From positions 17,186,294 to 17,250,293 of the forward strand of contig OZ007505.1 in NCBI GenBank assembly GCA_963931865.1: DNA of 64,000 nt. Direction: 5' to 3'. The DNA comes from Axinella damicornis. Lineage: Eukaryota; Porifera; Demospongiae; Axinellida; Axinellidae. The notes beneath the pieces were generated by a model, which worked only from the letters and a program-made list of their open reading frames with translations, did not search any database and had not been told where the DNA came from. A program made the position numbers and the translations under genes. Below, piece by piece: positions 50,247 to 59,789 of the stretch (the first letter of the stretch is position 1; each line of letters starts with the position of its first letter).

Positions 50247-50664
50247 GTCATATGATGATCTGTGCCTACCATACAGAGTGATTGCTGATAACGTTAGCAA
50301 CCTAGTGTTGCAAGTACAGAGAAGTTTGAAGTTGGGGGTTAATCTCAATTGTATGTTCACTGTAGAATGTAGGGTAGATGTTTTTAATTTCCTTTTTAAA
50401 GGTAAGGGTCGACCACCCCCTGCAGGGCATGGACTATTTTATGATTTAAGTGCATTTAGCAGCACCTACTTTCCTTCAGACTGGCATGTAGTTTACAATA
50501 GGTTGGGTGATGGTTGTAGGGTCGATTTTCCTCTTAGGTTACAATCTAAATTGAAGTGGTCTAGTAAAATGTACATTAAAGACACCACAAACGGAAACAT
50601 ATCACTTAAACCTAGGACATTTACCGAGGTTGTTTGTGTCAAATTAGTTAAGTGTAGGTGCTAG
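50247..50664 (+). CDS. Unrecognised conserved reading frame (possible last exon)
   Basis: Preceded by an acceptor-like TTCACTAG, the frame reads SYDDLCLPYRVIADNVSNLV, then VDVFNFLFKGKGRPPPAGHG, FYDLSAFSSTYFPSDWHVVY, NRLGDGCRVDFPLRLQSKLK and ends KLVKCRC. I do not recognise the family. A diverged, broken copy lies near 63680-63870 (APYRVIADNVSTLVSSIQH), again downstream of an NLR gene. Conservation of the protein pattern suggests that it was coding. It lies inside the TIR element and may belong to it. Confidence 0.45.
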
Positions 50665-51825
50665 GGTTATTGCTCCCTCACGTTTTTCTTTCTATATCAC
50701 ATTATTCAATATCGATTATAATAATTATTCTGAAGATATATCATTAATAATTGAAGTCAGCTGTGTGTGTGGTGTGTGGTGTGTGTGTGTAAACATGTAA
50801 ACAAACTGAAGGTCTCTCTTTGTGTAGGTTCGCTTTTCACCCACAGTGTCCCTTCCCAGCTCTTCGATCCGAGCCTCTGTTGCAAGAATGTCACCGCAGG
50901 GGTCGTGGCGATTGCTTGAATACTTGATTGCTTGAATAGTAGTTCCTTTTCGCATCATCATTGTTCTTCTCAACACCTGAGCAGTAAAAATGTAACTTTC
51001 AAAATGAGGTATTACAGCCTGCATGTTGGGACTAGTACATACCTTGGCCACTAAAAGTACCGCCATGGTGCTGTGCTCAGAGTTATGTGAGAGGCAGTGG
51101 TTCATGCAACTTCGCCATGTATTTTAACAACTCACCTGTAAACTCACACCAAGAGAGGGATGCAGGCAAGCGGACAAACCAGGCAGCAGGCCGTCAGCCT
51201 ACCACAACACGATTTATTAGCTAGCTAGTTATAGCTAGTTCAGTCACTATTAGCTACACCATGGATAATTATGGCTACACAGACTGATTCCACACGACTA
51301 ACAACAGACTTATGATGTCACATGTTACCGTATATACGTATGTGCAATTATACGTAACTGTATTGCTAAGTAGAACCTATTTTTGTGTCGATTGGCAAAT
51401 TCTGTAAAACAGATCTGAACAAATTTTACGGCCTATGGGACAAATGACATCTCAAATAAGTCAATAGTATCATTAACCGATAAAAAAGTGAACTAAATAT
51501 GCGTTTTTGCACTTCTGAAAATTTGAAAAATTTGAGTTTGTATACACTTCAACCAGTTGACTATGTGCGTGTATCGCAGCTGCACAAGTTGGAATGGCAA
51601 ATTCTGTAGGGTGTCGGAAGCAGCACAGTAGGTACCTGTGGTTAGTAGAGAGATGAAAGAACGTGAATACATCATTAACGCTACATCTACGGACAAGGTA
51701 CGTTCGTTATTTCTGAGTCCGTTTTCAACCGGCATTGCTATCATAGTTAAGCATGAAGCACGTATAACGGAAATGTAACGGACGTAATCGAAGGATTTCA
51801 ACTCCGTGTCCATACATTTCTGGCA

Positions 51826-53113
51826 ATGGCTGAGTGTGTGCACGTGCACACTGGATCACACACTGAGAGCTACGAGCACACCACGTCCACCCAGCAGTCT
51901 GTAGATACAGCTACCTCCAGTAGCCATCCACAATCACCTGCAACCGGTTCACTGAAACCTCAGACTGCCACGTCACGGAATAAGCTACAACTGTCTGAGG
52001 TGAAAGGTGACTTGTTCTCCTGCCCCGCCTCCGCCTCCCTGGTGCACTGTGTCAGTGAAGACATGCACATGGGCAAGGGGATAGCTACCCTCTTCAAGCA
52101 GAAGTTTGGAGGAGTAGGGGAACTCAAATCGCAGGGTCAGCCATTCTGTCTTATCTAGCTATAGCTGTTTGTTTTCACTGGAAATGGTGGACTGGAGCTT
52201 GGGAATACGTATAGTCTATTGAGCTAGAACAATTTCTCACGCTTACCTGAAGTTGCGGGCGGGATGAGCCATACCAGGATCCAATGAGCAATTGATTTTT
52301 ACCTCCATACATGCTTTTCAGCCAAATATTACTCTCCCAAGGGTAGGAGCGGCAATTTACCAATGAAGCAACAGGTGAGATTTGAATCTGGAGCTTTTGG
52401 TCACAGTCAAATGCTTTAGCCACTTGCCACAAAACTAACTTTCCTTACATAATATAAGTCTATCCTTGCTGCTGCACTGTTCTTCACCTCCTGACCGTCA
52501 GTATGTTAGTCTAGCTGCTAGACCCTGCCTCTCCCCTGAATGCAGCTAGACTAGTACCTCAGCTGATGTGGTTGTCATTCATCCCATTGGCAGATGTAAG
52601 AACTGGCGGTCTTGCTGTCCTCAAGAGAGAAGACAGGTTCATTTATTATCTGGTGAGTACCTCTATCCTCATCTATTTTCGTCCTACTTGCAAACAATAG
52701 AGTGGAAGTTCAGGTAGCCATAGACTAGTATACCGTAATCTCCCAATAATATGCCCATGCACACTCGCTGCAATGGTGGTAATGGTCACAAGCTGCTTGC
52801 TCATGCAGGCTTGCCCTATAATGCCGTAAGTATTCACCTGAGTAACAAATTAACTGATGCTGACATTGTAGACTACTTTATGATGTTAATTCTCCAGGTG
52901 ACCAAGGTTCGCTACTTCCACAAGCCTACCTACGAGACCCTCCGCTCCTCTCTTTGCGCCCTGAGAGACCACTGTGTGAGCAGTGAAGTGCGAAAGCTGT
53001 GTATGCCTCGCATCGGGTGTGGGCTGGACAAACTGAAGTGGGAAAGGGTGGTAGCAGTGATCCAAGAGGTCTTTGCTGATGTGGATATGGCCATCACTGT
53101 CTACTACCTCTGA
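51826..53113 (+). CDS. OARD1/TARG1-like ADP-ribose hydrolase, copy D (open)
   Basis: Exons 51826-52135, 52594-52652 and 52898-53113 give 585 nt, 194 aa with consistent phases. The ATG at 51826 lies within the right end of the 48372-51828 transposon and opens [20 protein letters not shown]. The macrodomain follows: [53 protein letters not shown], then [20 protein letters not shown] and [13 protein letters not shown], ending AITVYYL. The Lys and Asp that TARG1 uses for mono-ADP-ribose hydrolysis are present. Compared with copies A and C it lacks the KQGTLDSF N-terminal motif. It is the only copy in the window without a frameshift in the macrodomain. Promoter unknown. Confidence 0.82.
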
Positions 53114-53758
53114 TCTTCAAGTCTATCCAGAAACCAATCCACAGTTGGAGTCAACATAATATATCGGATTGGCTACATGCAAGAGTCACGTCATTACGCT
53201 ATATATCTGATCACTAGCTTGACGTCAATATGATCTTGTTAAAGAAATTCCATTGATGGTCATGCTCTCAAGCATTTTTTTGATATTGAATGTTATAATA
53301 TTTGCAACCATGCATCATCTCACAGCATGTTTTTAACTTATCAGCTGCAATATATTTAATGGGTTTGGTTAGCGCGCGCACGCCACAGCTGCTTAAAAAG
53401 TGCATTTCTGATGGCCCTTGGGGTACAATAACCATGCAATTTGGGGAAAAAATTGTGCTTTTCTATGGGAGTAAATCTATAAACGTGATTAGGGCCGAAT
53501 TTGAGTCAGGCAGACATTGCATGAGTATAATTATAGTTGACGTTCTCTCATGCTGAGAGGAGGTAGGATGTGGCCATGACTTGTGATGTGCTAATAAGGT
53601 ATCCCATGTGAACTCTCAAGTACAGCCTGTGAGTGGTTGCACTACGGAATGTGGTGGGTGTCTGGGTTAGATTTTGATATATATGCAGTCATATACTTTA
53701 GTCGATATACACACAAGAGAATGTCAACTACACTCAATTATGTTTTGTATCCGCAATG

Positions 53759-53866
53759 TAGCCTCGTTCCCAGGCCTTCCACACCTCCAGCTTTTGATCG
53801 CTTCCAGTATGCAAAAACTGGAAGCTATCAAAAGCTGGAGGTGTGGAAGGCCTGGGAACGAGGCTA
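53759..53866. mobile_element. 108-bp foldback element with 9-bp target duplication and empty site
   Basis: TAGCCTCGTTCCCAGGCCTT to GGCCTGGGAACGAGGCTA with near-complete self-complementarity. It is flanked by TCCGCAATG at 53750-53758 and 53867-53875. The paralogous sequence near 14847-14865 (GTATCTGCAATGGCCATTG) is uninterrupted. Confidence 0.95.
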
Positions 53867-54519
53867 TCCGCAATGGCCATTGACATTAATTCTCTTGTGT
53901 CGTGAGGAGGCAAGATGTGGCCAAACACCCCCATTAAGAAAACACCCAGTTCTAAGATTCATGGAGGGGTAAAACTGACTGAGTCATCACAGCAAGAATG
54001 ATGGGAGTACACAAGCTTGGAAACTCTTGGAAAATGAACTGATTATGATTACATGTACATACAGTTGTACTTGGTTCATATTCAAGGCATGCTCAACTGG
54101 GATACTGGACGTTCCCAAGGGATGTGCAACTTGTCCTCGTGAAAGTTCAAGCCATGGATGGCAAACCTTCAAGCAAGCACTGGAAGATTATAAACACTTT
54201 CATCGCCAACAACTCTCAGTATTGAAGAACATGTCACTCTTTCACTTGGGCAGCCCTCAGGGATATCACTTGACCAATGAAAGCGTACGTACTCTGACGT
54301 GGGCCTGTAAAGCACCCATCAAGTGCTCTGGACTTGGTGATCAGTTTTTCCGCTCGTTTTCCTCCTTGCCATGATGACTGAGAGAATTTTCATCATATCC
54401 TGGGACAAGGAAAGCCAGAAGACAACACAGTATTTACTGCCAAATGGTACATATACACTATAGCTACACCTGTTGTATGATGCTCATAACCAATGTAAAT
54501 GTACATGCTCAGGGCCATT

Positions 54520-55370
54520 AAGGGCTGGGACCAGCAGTTCGGATGCTATATTTGGGCCGAGTTCAGGTCAACATTTCAAGGAGTGAAAATGTGTTTGAAA
54601 CTTTTCATCACTATAATTTGTAGCTCCACCCTTCATGTTTACAGTGGCGTCACTTTTAGCCCCGCCCACCCAATTAGTTGGCTGCACCAGCCCCGCCTTC
54701 TACCTATACTTAATGCACTAAACGCGTCATGCGGAATTCTAGCGAGCAAAATCACCGGATTGTTCCTGGACCAATATGAACTTTATCATCAGCTCCACCT
54801 TTTGGCCGTTGGGAATAGTCGATATCTCCTTCCAAGGGGCTGCTACTGGCAAATGTGCCACACCCACTACCCATTTTATCCTCCAGTTTGCTACTTCAGC
54901 GGCAACATACGAACTTTTCCCAACGGCGAAATCCAAGACAATCGTACATGTTTTCCTTTGAACTCAACAGTAGCTTCCAACATGGTTCGGGCGAATTCCG
55001 CATGCTTTACTTCCGTGAAAGAGCCACTGTATGCGGCCACGATGAGCGCTAATAAGTACCTAGCACGTGCGACTAAACGAGATACATGTGACTGTCACGC
55101 GAGTGAAAGTTTTCTGTACAACCGCACGAAACCGATAAGTGCTTGGAACGATTCTTGGAAGACTCCCGGTGTGAGATCTGTAGTGATGAAGCGCATGCAG
55201 TCCTCAACAAGCTCCCTTTTGCAAGGTAAGAATTTTAGCGTGTGACAGATCGCCTGACTTGCGGTTTATATAATTTTGCCCACTTCCTCGTCGCTATAGT
55301 GAAATCGTTTACCGCAATCGCGTTCGTATGGTATCTGGAAGCGCGCGCACAACTGCTGGTCCCAGCCCTT
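54520..55370. mobile_element. TIR element with a 248-codon open frame
   Basis: The exact 20-bp inverted ends AAGGGCTGGGACCAGCAGTT (54520-54539) and AACTGCTGGTCCCAGCCCTT (55351-55370) define it, with TA immediately flanking if the element starts at AGGG. An open frame at 54499-55245 spans most of it but matches nothing I recognise. An inner inverted pair (CCGTTGGGAA, TTCCCAACGG) lies near 54805 and 54918. It sits directly upstream of the AHCYL relic. Confidence 0.7.
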
Positions 55371-56160
55371 ACAAGGCCTGAGTGCAAGTGGGCACACAAA
55401 CACAAGTGCATACATATACATGTCGACACACACCCACTCATACACACTACCAACACACACAGTTCATACATCCTTCAGGAACAACGAATGTGGTGACTCG
55501 CAACACCTGGAAAAGGTAAAGAATGGCTGCATCGTCGCCAACATGGGCCACTCCAATCAGGAGATCGACTTGGAGAGCCTGAGACCCCTCAAGAAAGAGA
55601 CAATGCTGGGCACATCAGCTGGCCTAATGGCAAGAGGATTGTGCTGCAGGCTGAGGTGGGTGTCATGTGACTGTCGGTGCACTCAGTGCACTGCTGATGC
55701 TGTCAGTACATCTCTGTCATGTGACTTGTGATAAAATGTCATTACACAGAACCAAATGTAACAGTCATGCATGTAACCAAGTACTAGACTTGTCTGCTCG
55801 ATATTTCTTCAGGGTCGCTTGTTGAACCAGAGCTGTTCAAGAGTGCAATCTCCATCACATCAGCAACACAGGTAAGCAGTTCATCCCTCCATCTTGTGGT
55901 GTACAGATTCTGGTTGTAGTTAGTCCATTTCCGGTGGCTCTTTCCCCTCCAGCTTGTGTCTCTATGCACTGAATAACTCCATGTTCATCATCTTCTGTAT
56001 GGTGTATATGGTCTCTTTGTCCCGTGCAGGCCTTCGCACTCATAGAACTGCATGCACAAAGCCCTGAAAAGTCTCTACAAGGATGAAGTCTACCTCCTGC
56101 CAAAGAAGATGGGTGAGCAACAAGTTGTTCTTGTAAGAAGTACTCAAACATACTTCTGGC

Positions 56161-56454
56161 CAATGTTGTTCTAGTTATCTAAAACTGAAATAGTTTAGTT
56201 TTTGGTTTTAATTAGGTAGAAGTCGCATTGTTTATTTAGTTTTAGTTTTAATTACTAAATCTCAAAAGGGTTAGTAAAGGCTGTTTTAGTTTTAGTAACC
56301 ACCATTTTTGGGTGATTTTCATTCTAGTTTAGTTGTAGTTTTAATTAACAGGCTGAGACAGTCCTCATTTTAGTTTTAGTTTTAATTACTAAAGTGAAAT
56401 ATGCCATACTAAAATGCATTATAGTTTTAGTTTTAGTTAACTAAAACAACATTG
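56161..56454. mobile_element. hAT-like MITE with 8-bp target duplication
   Basis: The ends CAATGTTGTT and AACAACATTG enclose TTTTAGTTTTAATTA-rich sequence. They are flanked by CTTCTGGC on both sides (56153-56160 and 56455-56462), an exact 8-bp duplication. Related to 33694-34005. Confidence 0.88.
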
Positions 56455-56697
56455 CTTCTGGCGAGGGTGGTACCTTCCTGCTTGTTTTTCACTCAGGTGA
56501 GCATGTAGCAAGTTAGCAACCCCTTGCCTTTGTCGTCCACCTCACCGAGCTAAGTGAAGGTCAGGCCATTGGTACCTCGGGGTGCCCAAGAATGGACAAT
56601 TCAAGCCATATACTATTACAAGTGAGGTTGGATCTCCCTTACTGCTTAGTAACATGGCATGTGACTACTTGGCCTCTGTCCCATACCCACACCAACC

Positions 56698-56762
56698 CTA
56701 GCCTTGGTCCCTGGCTCTCTTCTCCCCCAGTATCATGAGGAGAGAGCCCGCGACCGAGCCTA
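56698..56762. mobile_element. Small foldback element
   Basis: TAGCCTTGGTCCCTGGCTCTC to GAGAGCCCGCGACCGAGCCTA. It is flanked by ACCAACCC on the left and AACCAACCCC on the right, compatible with an 8-9-bp duplication. Confidence 0.7.
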
Positions 56763-57254
56763 AACCAACCCCAGCATTAATCGCTTTCAGTACACTGGAA
56801 GTTGTATACATGCCTGAAAGGGGTAGTGACTTCACATTAAATTTTGTACTTTTTTCCCACAGGTACGTACTGATATGAACTGCCACTGAATCAAGAAATG
56901 CTGTACATGTATTTATTGTAGCTTCTACGATTTTGCAATGACACATAACATATACACAGCTAGTAGCTACAGTGAGTCTGATGTGCAGTTACAAGTAAGC
57001 CAGTTTCTGAATGTTGAGGACTGCTGTTTTCAAGAACAAGGCAAATTTCTTGGGGGGCTGAGTTACTCTTGTCTCTAATGGTCTGGAAACGAGACTAGAA
57101 GAGTGGACCAAGTATCTAGGTGCCCCATGGTGTGCATCTGGGGCATATCGAAGTTCATCACATAACCTTGAACATTGTTGAAGAAGGGGGCGGTGACGTA
57201 GCTTTGCGCGCGCGGGGCACTAATGAGCCTCTCCCTTCAGCGTCAAGCTTCTGC

Positions 57255-57561
57255 GCATGCGTATATAAAGGAGGGGTGGGGTGCTCGTCGAGACCACCTT
57301 GTTAAAGACGTTGACTTCGATTGTAGTTGTAACTGGAGCCGGTTACCGGTACCGGTTGCCAATACTATTGACATCATCGTTGAACCTTTATAAGCGTAGG
57401 TGGAAGGGGCTAGGCTGAGGAACAGCATCTCGCCAATGTCGCGGGCCTGCATGGTCCGCGCCTGGCAGTAGGCGTCTAGGCGGCAGGCTGGAAGAATAGG
57501 ATCTGGATTACGAGAGACAGCAGCCCAGCGCTACCTACATGTGCCAAGATTCTGCCTGGAA
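57255..57561 (+). promoter_or_regulatory. NLR4 promoter and 5' UTR
   Basis: TATATAAAG at 57262-57270 precedes GAGGGGTGGGG. The leader block (GCGTAGGTGGAAGGGGCTAG, CAGCATCTCGCCAATG, GCGGGCCTG, GCGGCAGGCTGGAAGAATAG) follows, ending at ATG 57562. It is diverged from NLR1 and NLR3: the GGTACCGGTTGCC segment upstream is not shared with them. Confidence 0.6.
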
Positions 57562-57568
57562 ATGGATG
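57562..57568 (+). CDS. NLR4 exon 1 (7-nt coding start: M-D-)
   Basis: ATG GAT G followed by the donor GTAAGT. It is the equivalent of the ATG GCT G start of the other NLR genes, with Ala replaced by Asp. Phase 1 at its end allows splicing either to the exon at 58897 or straight to the DEATH exon at 59130. Confidence 0.65.
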
Positions 57569-58896
57569 GTAAGTAAAGAATTCAGCAAAATTGATTATTG
57601 CATGACTCGAGGTGGGGTGGGTGTGGTCAACAAACCTGTTTTTTGAACGTTCGTTCTGTCGATCTGCCATGCGATTGGAGTTTTCCATGGAAGGTGCCCC
57701 AGACGAGAATGTAATATCTCCATGGTTATCAGGAGCACATAAATGCCACAAGCAGTGGCATAGTAATTACTATGTAGTACTACAAGAATGTGATTTGACT
57801 AGCCAAAATCAAGACTGCTGACTCAACACATACAGAAATGTGACCAGGCCCTTTTCTGATTTTTCATGAAAGCCTGGGTACAATGCCATTGAGTTAATGT
57901 TACCTTACATGAAATGCATGTGGCTTCTCTTCCGTTACACAATTGATTGAAAGCTATGGCAGTATTATAGGTGCCCTAATTAATACTTGTCTTTTCACTA
58001 TTCCTATGCTGATCACTGACTTTGTTATCCTGGTCAAAGTCCGGTCCTGAAATGCCTAACACTCATCTTAATTCACCTAGCATGTCTCAAGTGTGTGATA
58101 GTACGCTAAAACGAGTGAGGAGGTGATAATTGATCATCCTAGAAATAGGCTGAGCTGGAACAGCTGCACAGGTGGTCCCAGCAGAGCTTTACCACATGAC
58201 AGTAAATAAGGGTGTTGAAATGATAAGCTCTTTCCTGTGAAGGTGATTAGACTCTGAATTATATATACCATGAATAATTTAACAGCTTCAAAGTCTCACG
58301 AGGCGCTTGAAGCTGCCCACTCAATAACTATGGCTTCATCTGCGATGCCATTTTCTTCATTTATACACATGCACACAACAGTACTTTAAACTTTGAACTC
58401 AAAGTTGTGTACTGTGTGCGGTGTAAATAGTGTGCTGCTATACAAAAATGTGTAAAGCATTGAAAATGTATGGAGATGTTCTGCTACCCCCACGGTAGCA
58501 GAACAAACAAAAAGTATAAGGAAACAAGGTAGGGGTGATGGCAAAACAGTTCAGTATACAACCCCCCTACATATTTTTACGGTAACTTTAAAGATGGGAA
58601 CTGTTTCATGCCATCATGCACCCCTACCTTGTTTCCCAGTTACATTTTGCTCTTCTGCTATCCCTACATCTCCATATTTTTTATACTTGTAATAGTATTG
58701 ATTGCCTTCCCTGTATTGCCTGTTGTCAAGGTGTGGCTGAGTGTTGAATGGTTAGTTCAGCTATGTATATACCGACCATGTTTTGCTGAAGTGGGCCCTT
58801 GGGATAATCCATACACACCTGGGTAATAAGTGCAAGGCTGCAAATAGAGTAGTTGCATCGTGTATAACAATTATAATTAAGTGGCATTATTTCAAG
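57569..58896. other. NLR4 intron 1
   Basis: The middle part resembles NLR1 intron 1 (GCAGTATTATAGGTGC, GCTGATCACTGAC). A third, decayed copy of the palindromic repeat spans about 58300-58690, with arms at 58494-58662 (GGAAACAAGGTAGGGGTGAT against its complement). Confidence 0.6.
58494..58662. mobile_element. Decayed copy of the palindromic repeat, copy 3
   Basis: GGAAACAAGGTAGGGGTGAT and GGCAAAACAGTTCAGTATAC on the left are partly complementary to GGAACTGTTTCATGCC and CACCCCTACCTTGTTTCC on the right. CACTCAATAACTATGGCTTC upstream (58319) matches copy 2. Confidence 0.7.
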
Positions 58897-59046
58897 AACA
58901 GAGTTCTATCTCGACTATCCAACCCACTCTCCACCATCACCATACGGATATCAACTGCACAGCTGTTACAGAGGAGACGGCTGCAGTGTCCGGCACAAAG
59001 AGGCCAGCCTCCTCCCAGCCAACTGCTACAAAGAAGCCAAAAGAAG
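58897..59046 (+). CDS. NLR4-specific exon with bipartite NLS-like motif
   Basis: Acceptor TTATTTCAAG and donor GTAGAA bound a 150-nt open stretch, phase 1 at both ends, so it fits between ATG GAT G and the DEATH exon without changing frame. It encodes EQSSISTIQPTLHHHH, then a linker and KRPASSQPTATKKPKE. The KR-spacer-KKPK arrangement resembles the nucleoplasmin-type bipartite nuclear localisation signal. With it, the four exons total 3399 nt, exactly 1133 codons. I found no counterpart in NLR1, NLR2 or NLR3. Exon use is inferred; there is no transcript evidence. Confidence 0.5.
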
Positions 59047-59129
59047 GTAGAAAATGTGTCTTGTGTGTGCTGTAGGAGGCTGGCTATAGCTTCCCAACCA
59101 TGAATATGTTTTCTATATTATAGTATCAG

Positions 59130-59396
59130 AATCTGTTGACCTTGAGCCCACCCTCCGTGAGCTGAGTGAGCTACCTGTGGTTGACTGCTGGTACAGACTT
59201 GGCATTCAACTCGGTGTTACTAAGAATGAACTGGACGTGATTGAGCAGAACCACCCAAGAGATGCGAAAAGGTGGCAGTTGGAAATGTTTGACACCTGGC
59301 TTAGAAGTGATTCCTCTGCCACCTATGAAAAGCTTATCAAGGCTCTGGCACTGGTTGGCAAACGATCACTGGCAGGAGAGCTTTGCAGGAAGTATG
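59130..59396 (+). CDS. NLR4 exon 2: DEATH domain
   Basis: Acceptor TAGTATCAG and donor GTATGT, 267 nt. It encodes ESVDLEPTLRELSELP, WYRLGIQLGVTKNELDVIE, KRWQLEMFDTWLRSD and LIKALALVGKRSLAGELCRK. It is closest to NLR1 exon 2, including the three extra N-terminal residues and the KRWQLEMFDTWL segment. Confidence 0.88.
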
Positions 59397-59789
59397 GTAT
59401 GTTGTGTGTGCATGTTTATATCCAAATTTGAGCATACAGTGTAAGTCTATACTACTCTAGTTTTTGTTCAGCATAACATGGGAAAAGTGATGTAAGTGCA
59501 ATATAGGTCCCAAACACTTGAAAAGCAGCCCATTACCTGTTAGTAGTATAGCCACAACAGTCGACGATAATGCAAGGTGTGGTACTTGATGCCCATGAAT
59601 AGTGTTTAGGGCCAATCTAACGTTGGAAATTCATTTCCTGGAATTTCTATGAATCCAATCCTATGGTAGCAAATTTTTATAATTTTTTGACGAGTGAAGT
59701 GTTTAGGTGCACGTGGCATGGGCATTTGCCAACAGCGTAATAAACAACTGTACCGTTTTAGCTACTAGTTCCAAAACTCATCTTTTCAG

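Larger units (their letters stand above)
48372..51828. mobile_element. 3.46-kb TIR element with a small chromodomain gene
   Basis: The terminal inverted repeats CATTGCCAGAAAT (48372-48384) and ATTTCTGGCAATG (51816-51828) bound the insertion in OARD1-C/D; copies A and B are uninterrupted. A target duplication is not evident. Inside are a chromodomain reading frame (48478-48871), a poly-C tract (49468-49492) and a conserved reading frame (50247-50664) whose relic also occurs near 63680. A TG repeat lies at 50757-50790. No DDE transposase was recognised, so it may be non-autonomous. Confidence 0.75.
55479..56870 (+). pseudogene. AHCYL-like relic, copy 3
   Basis: Recognisable exon remnants lie at 55479-55655, 55813-55871, 56030-56112, 56497-56621 and about 56863. 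The first reads [20 protein letters not shown] but lost 1 bp before it and 10 bp after (177 nt instead of 188). The second is 59 nt instead of 69. The third carries a 4-bp insertion (83 instead of 79). The fourth has further changes. Splice-site dinucleotides survive. The exons corresponding to 11-1091 of copy 1 are absent; the TIR element at 54520-55370 lies where they would be. A clear pseudogene. Confidence 0.9.

Noticed and set aside
54027..54374. 115-codon frame upstream of the TIR element
   Set aside because: No recognised motif and no evidence of exons or conservation in the window.
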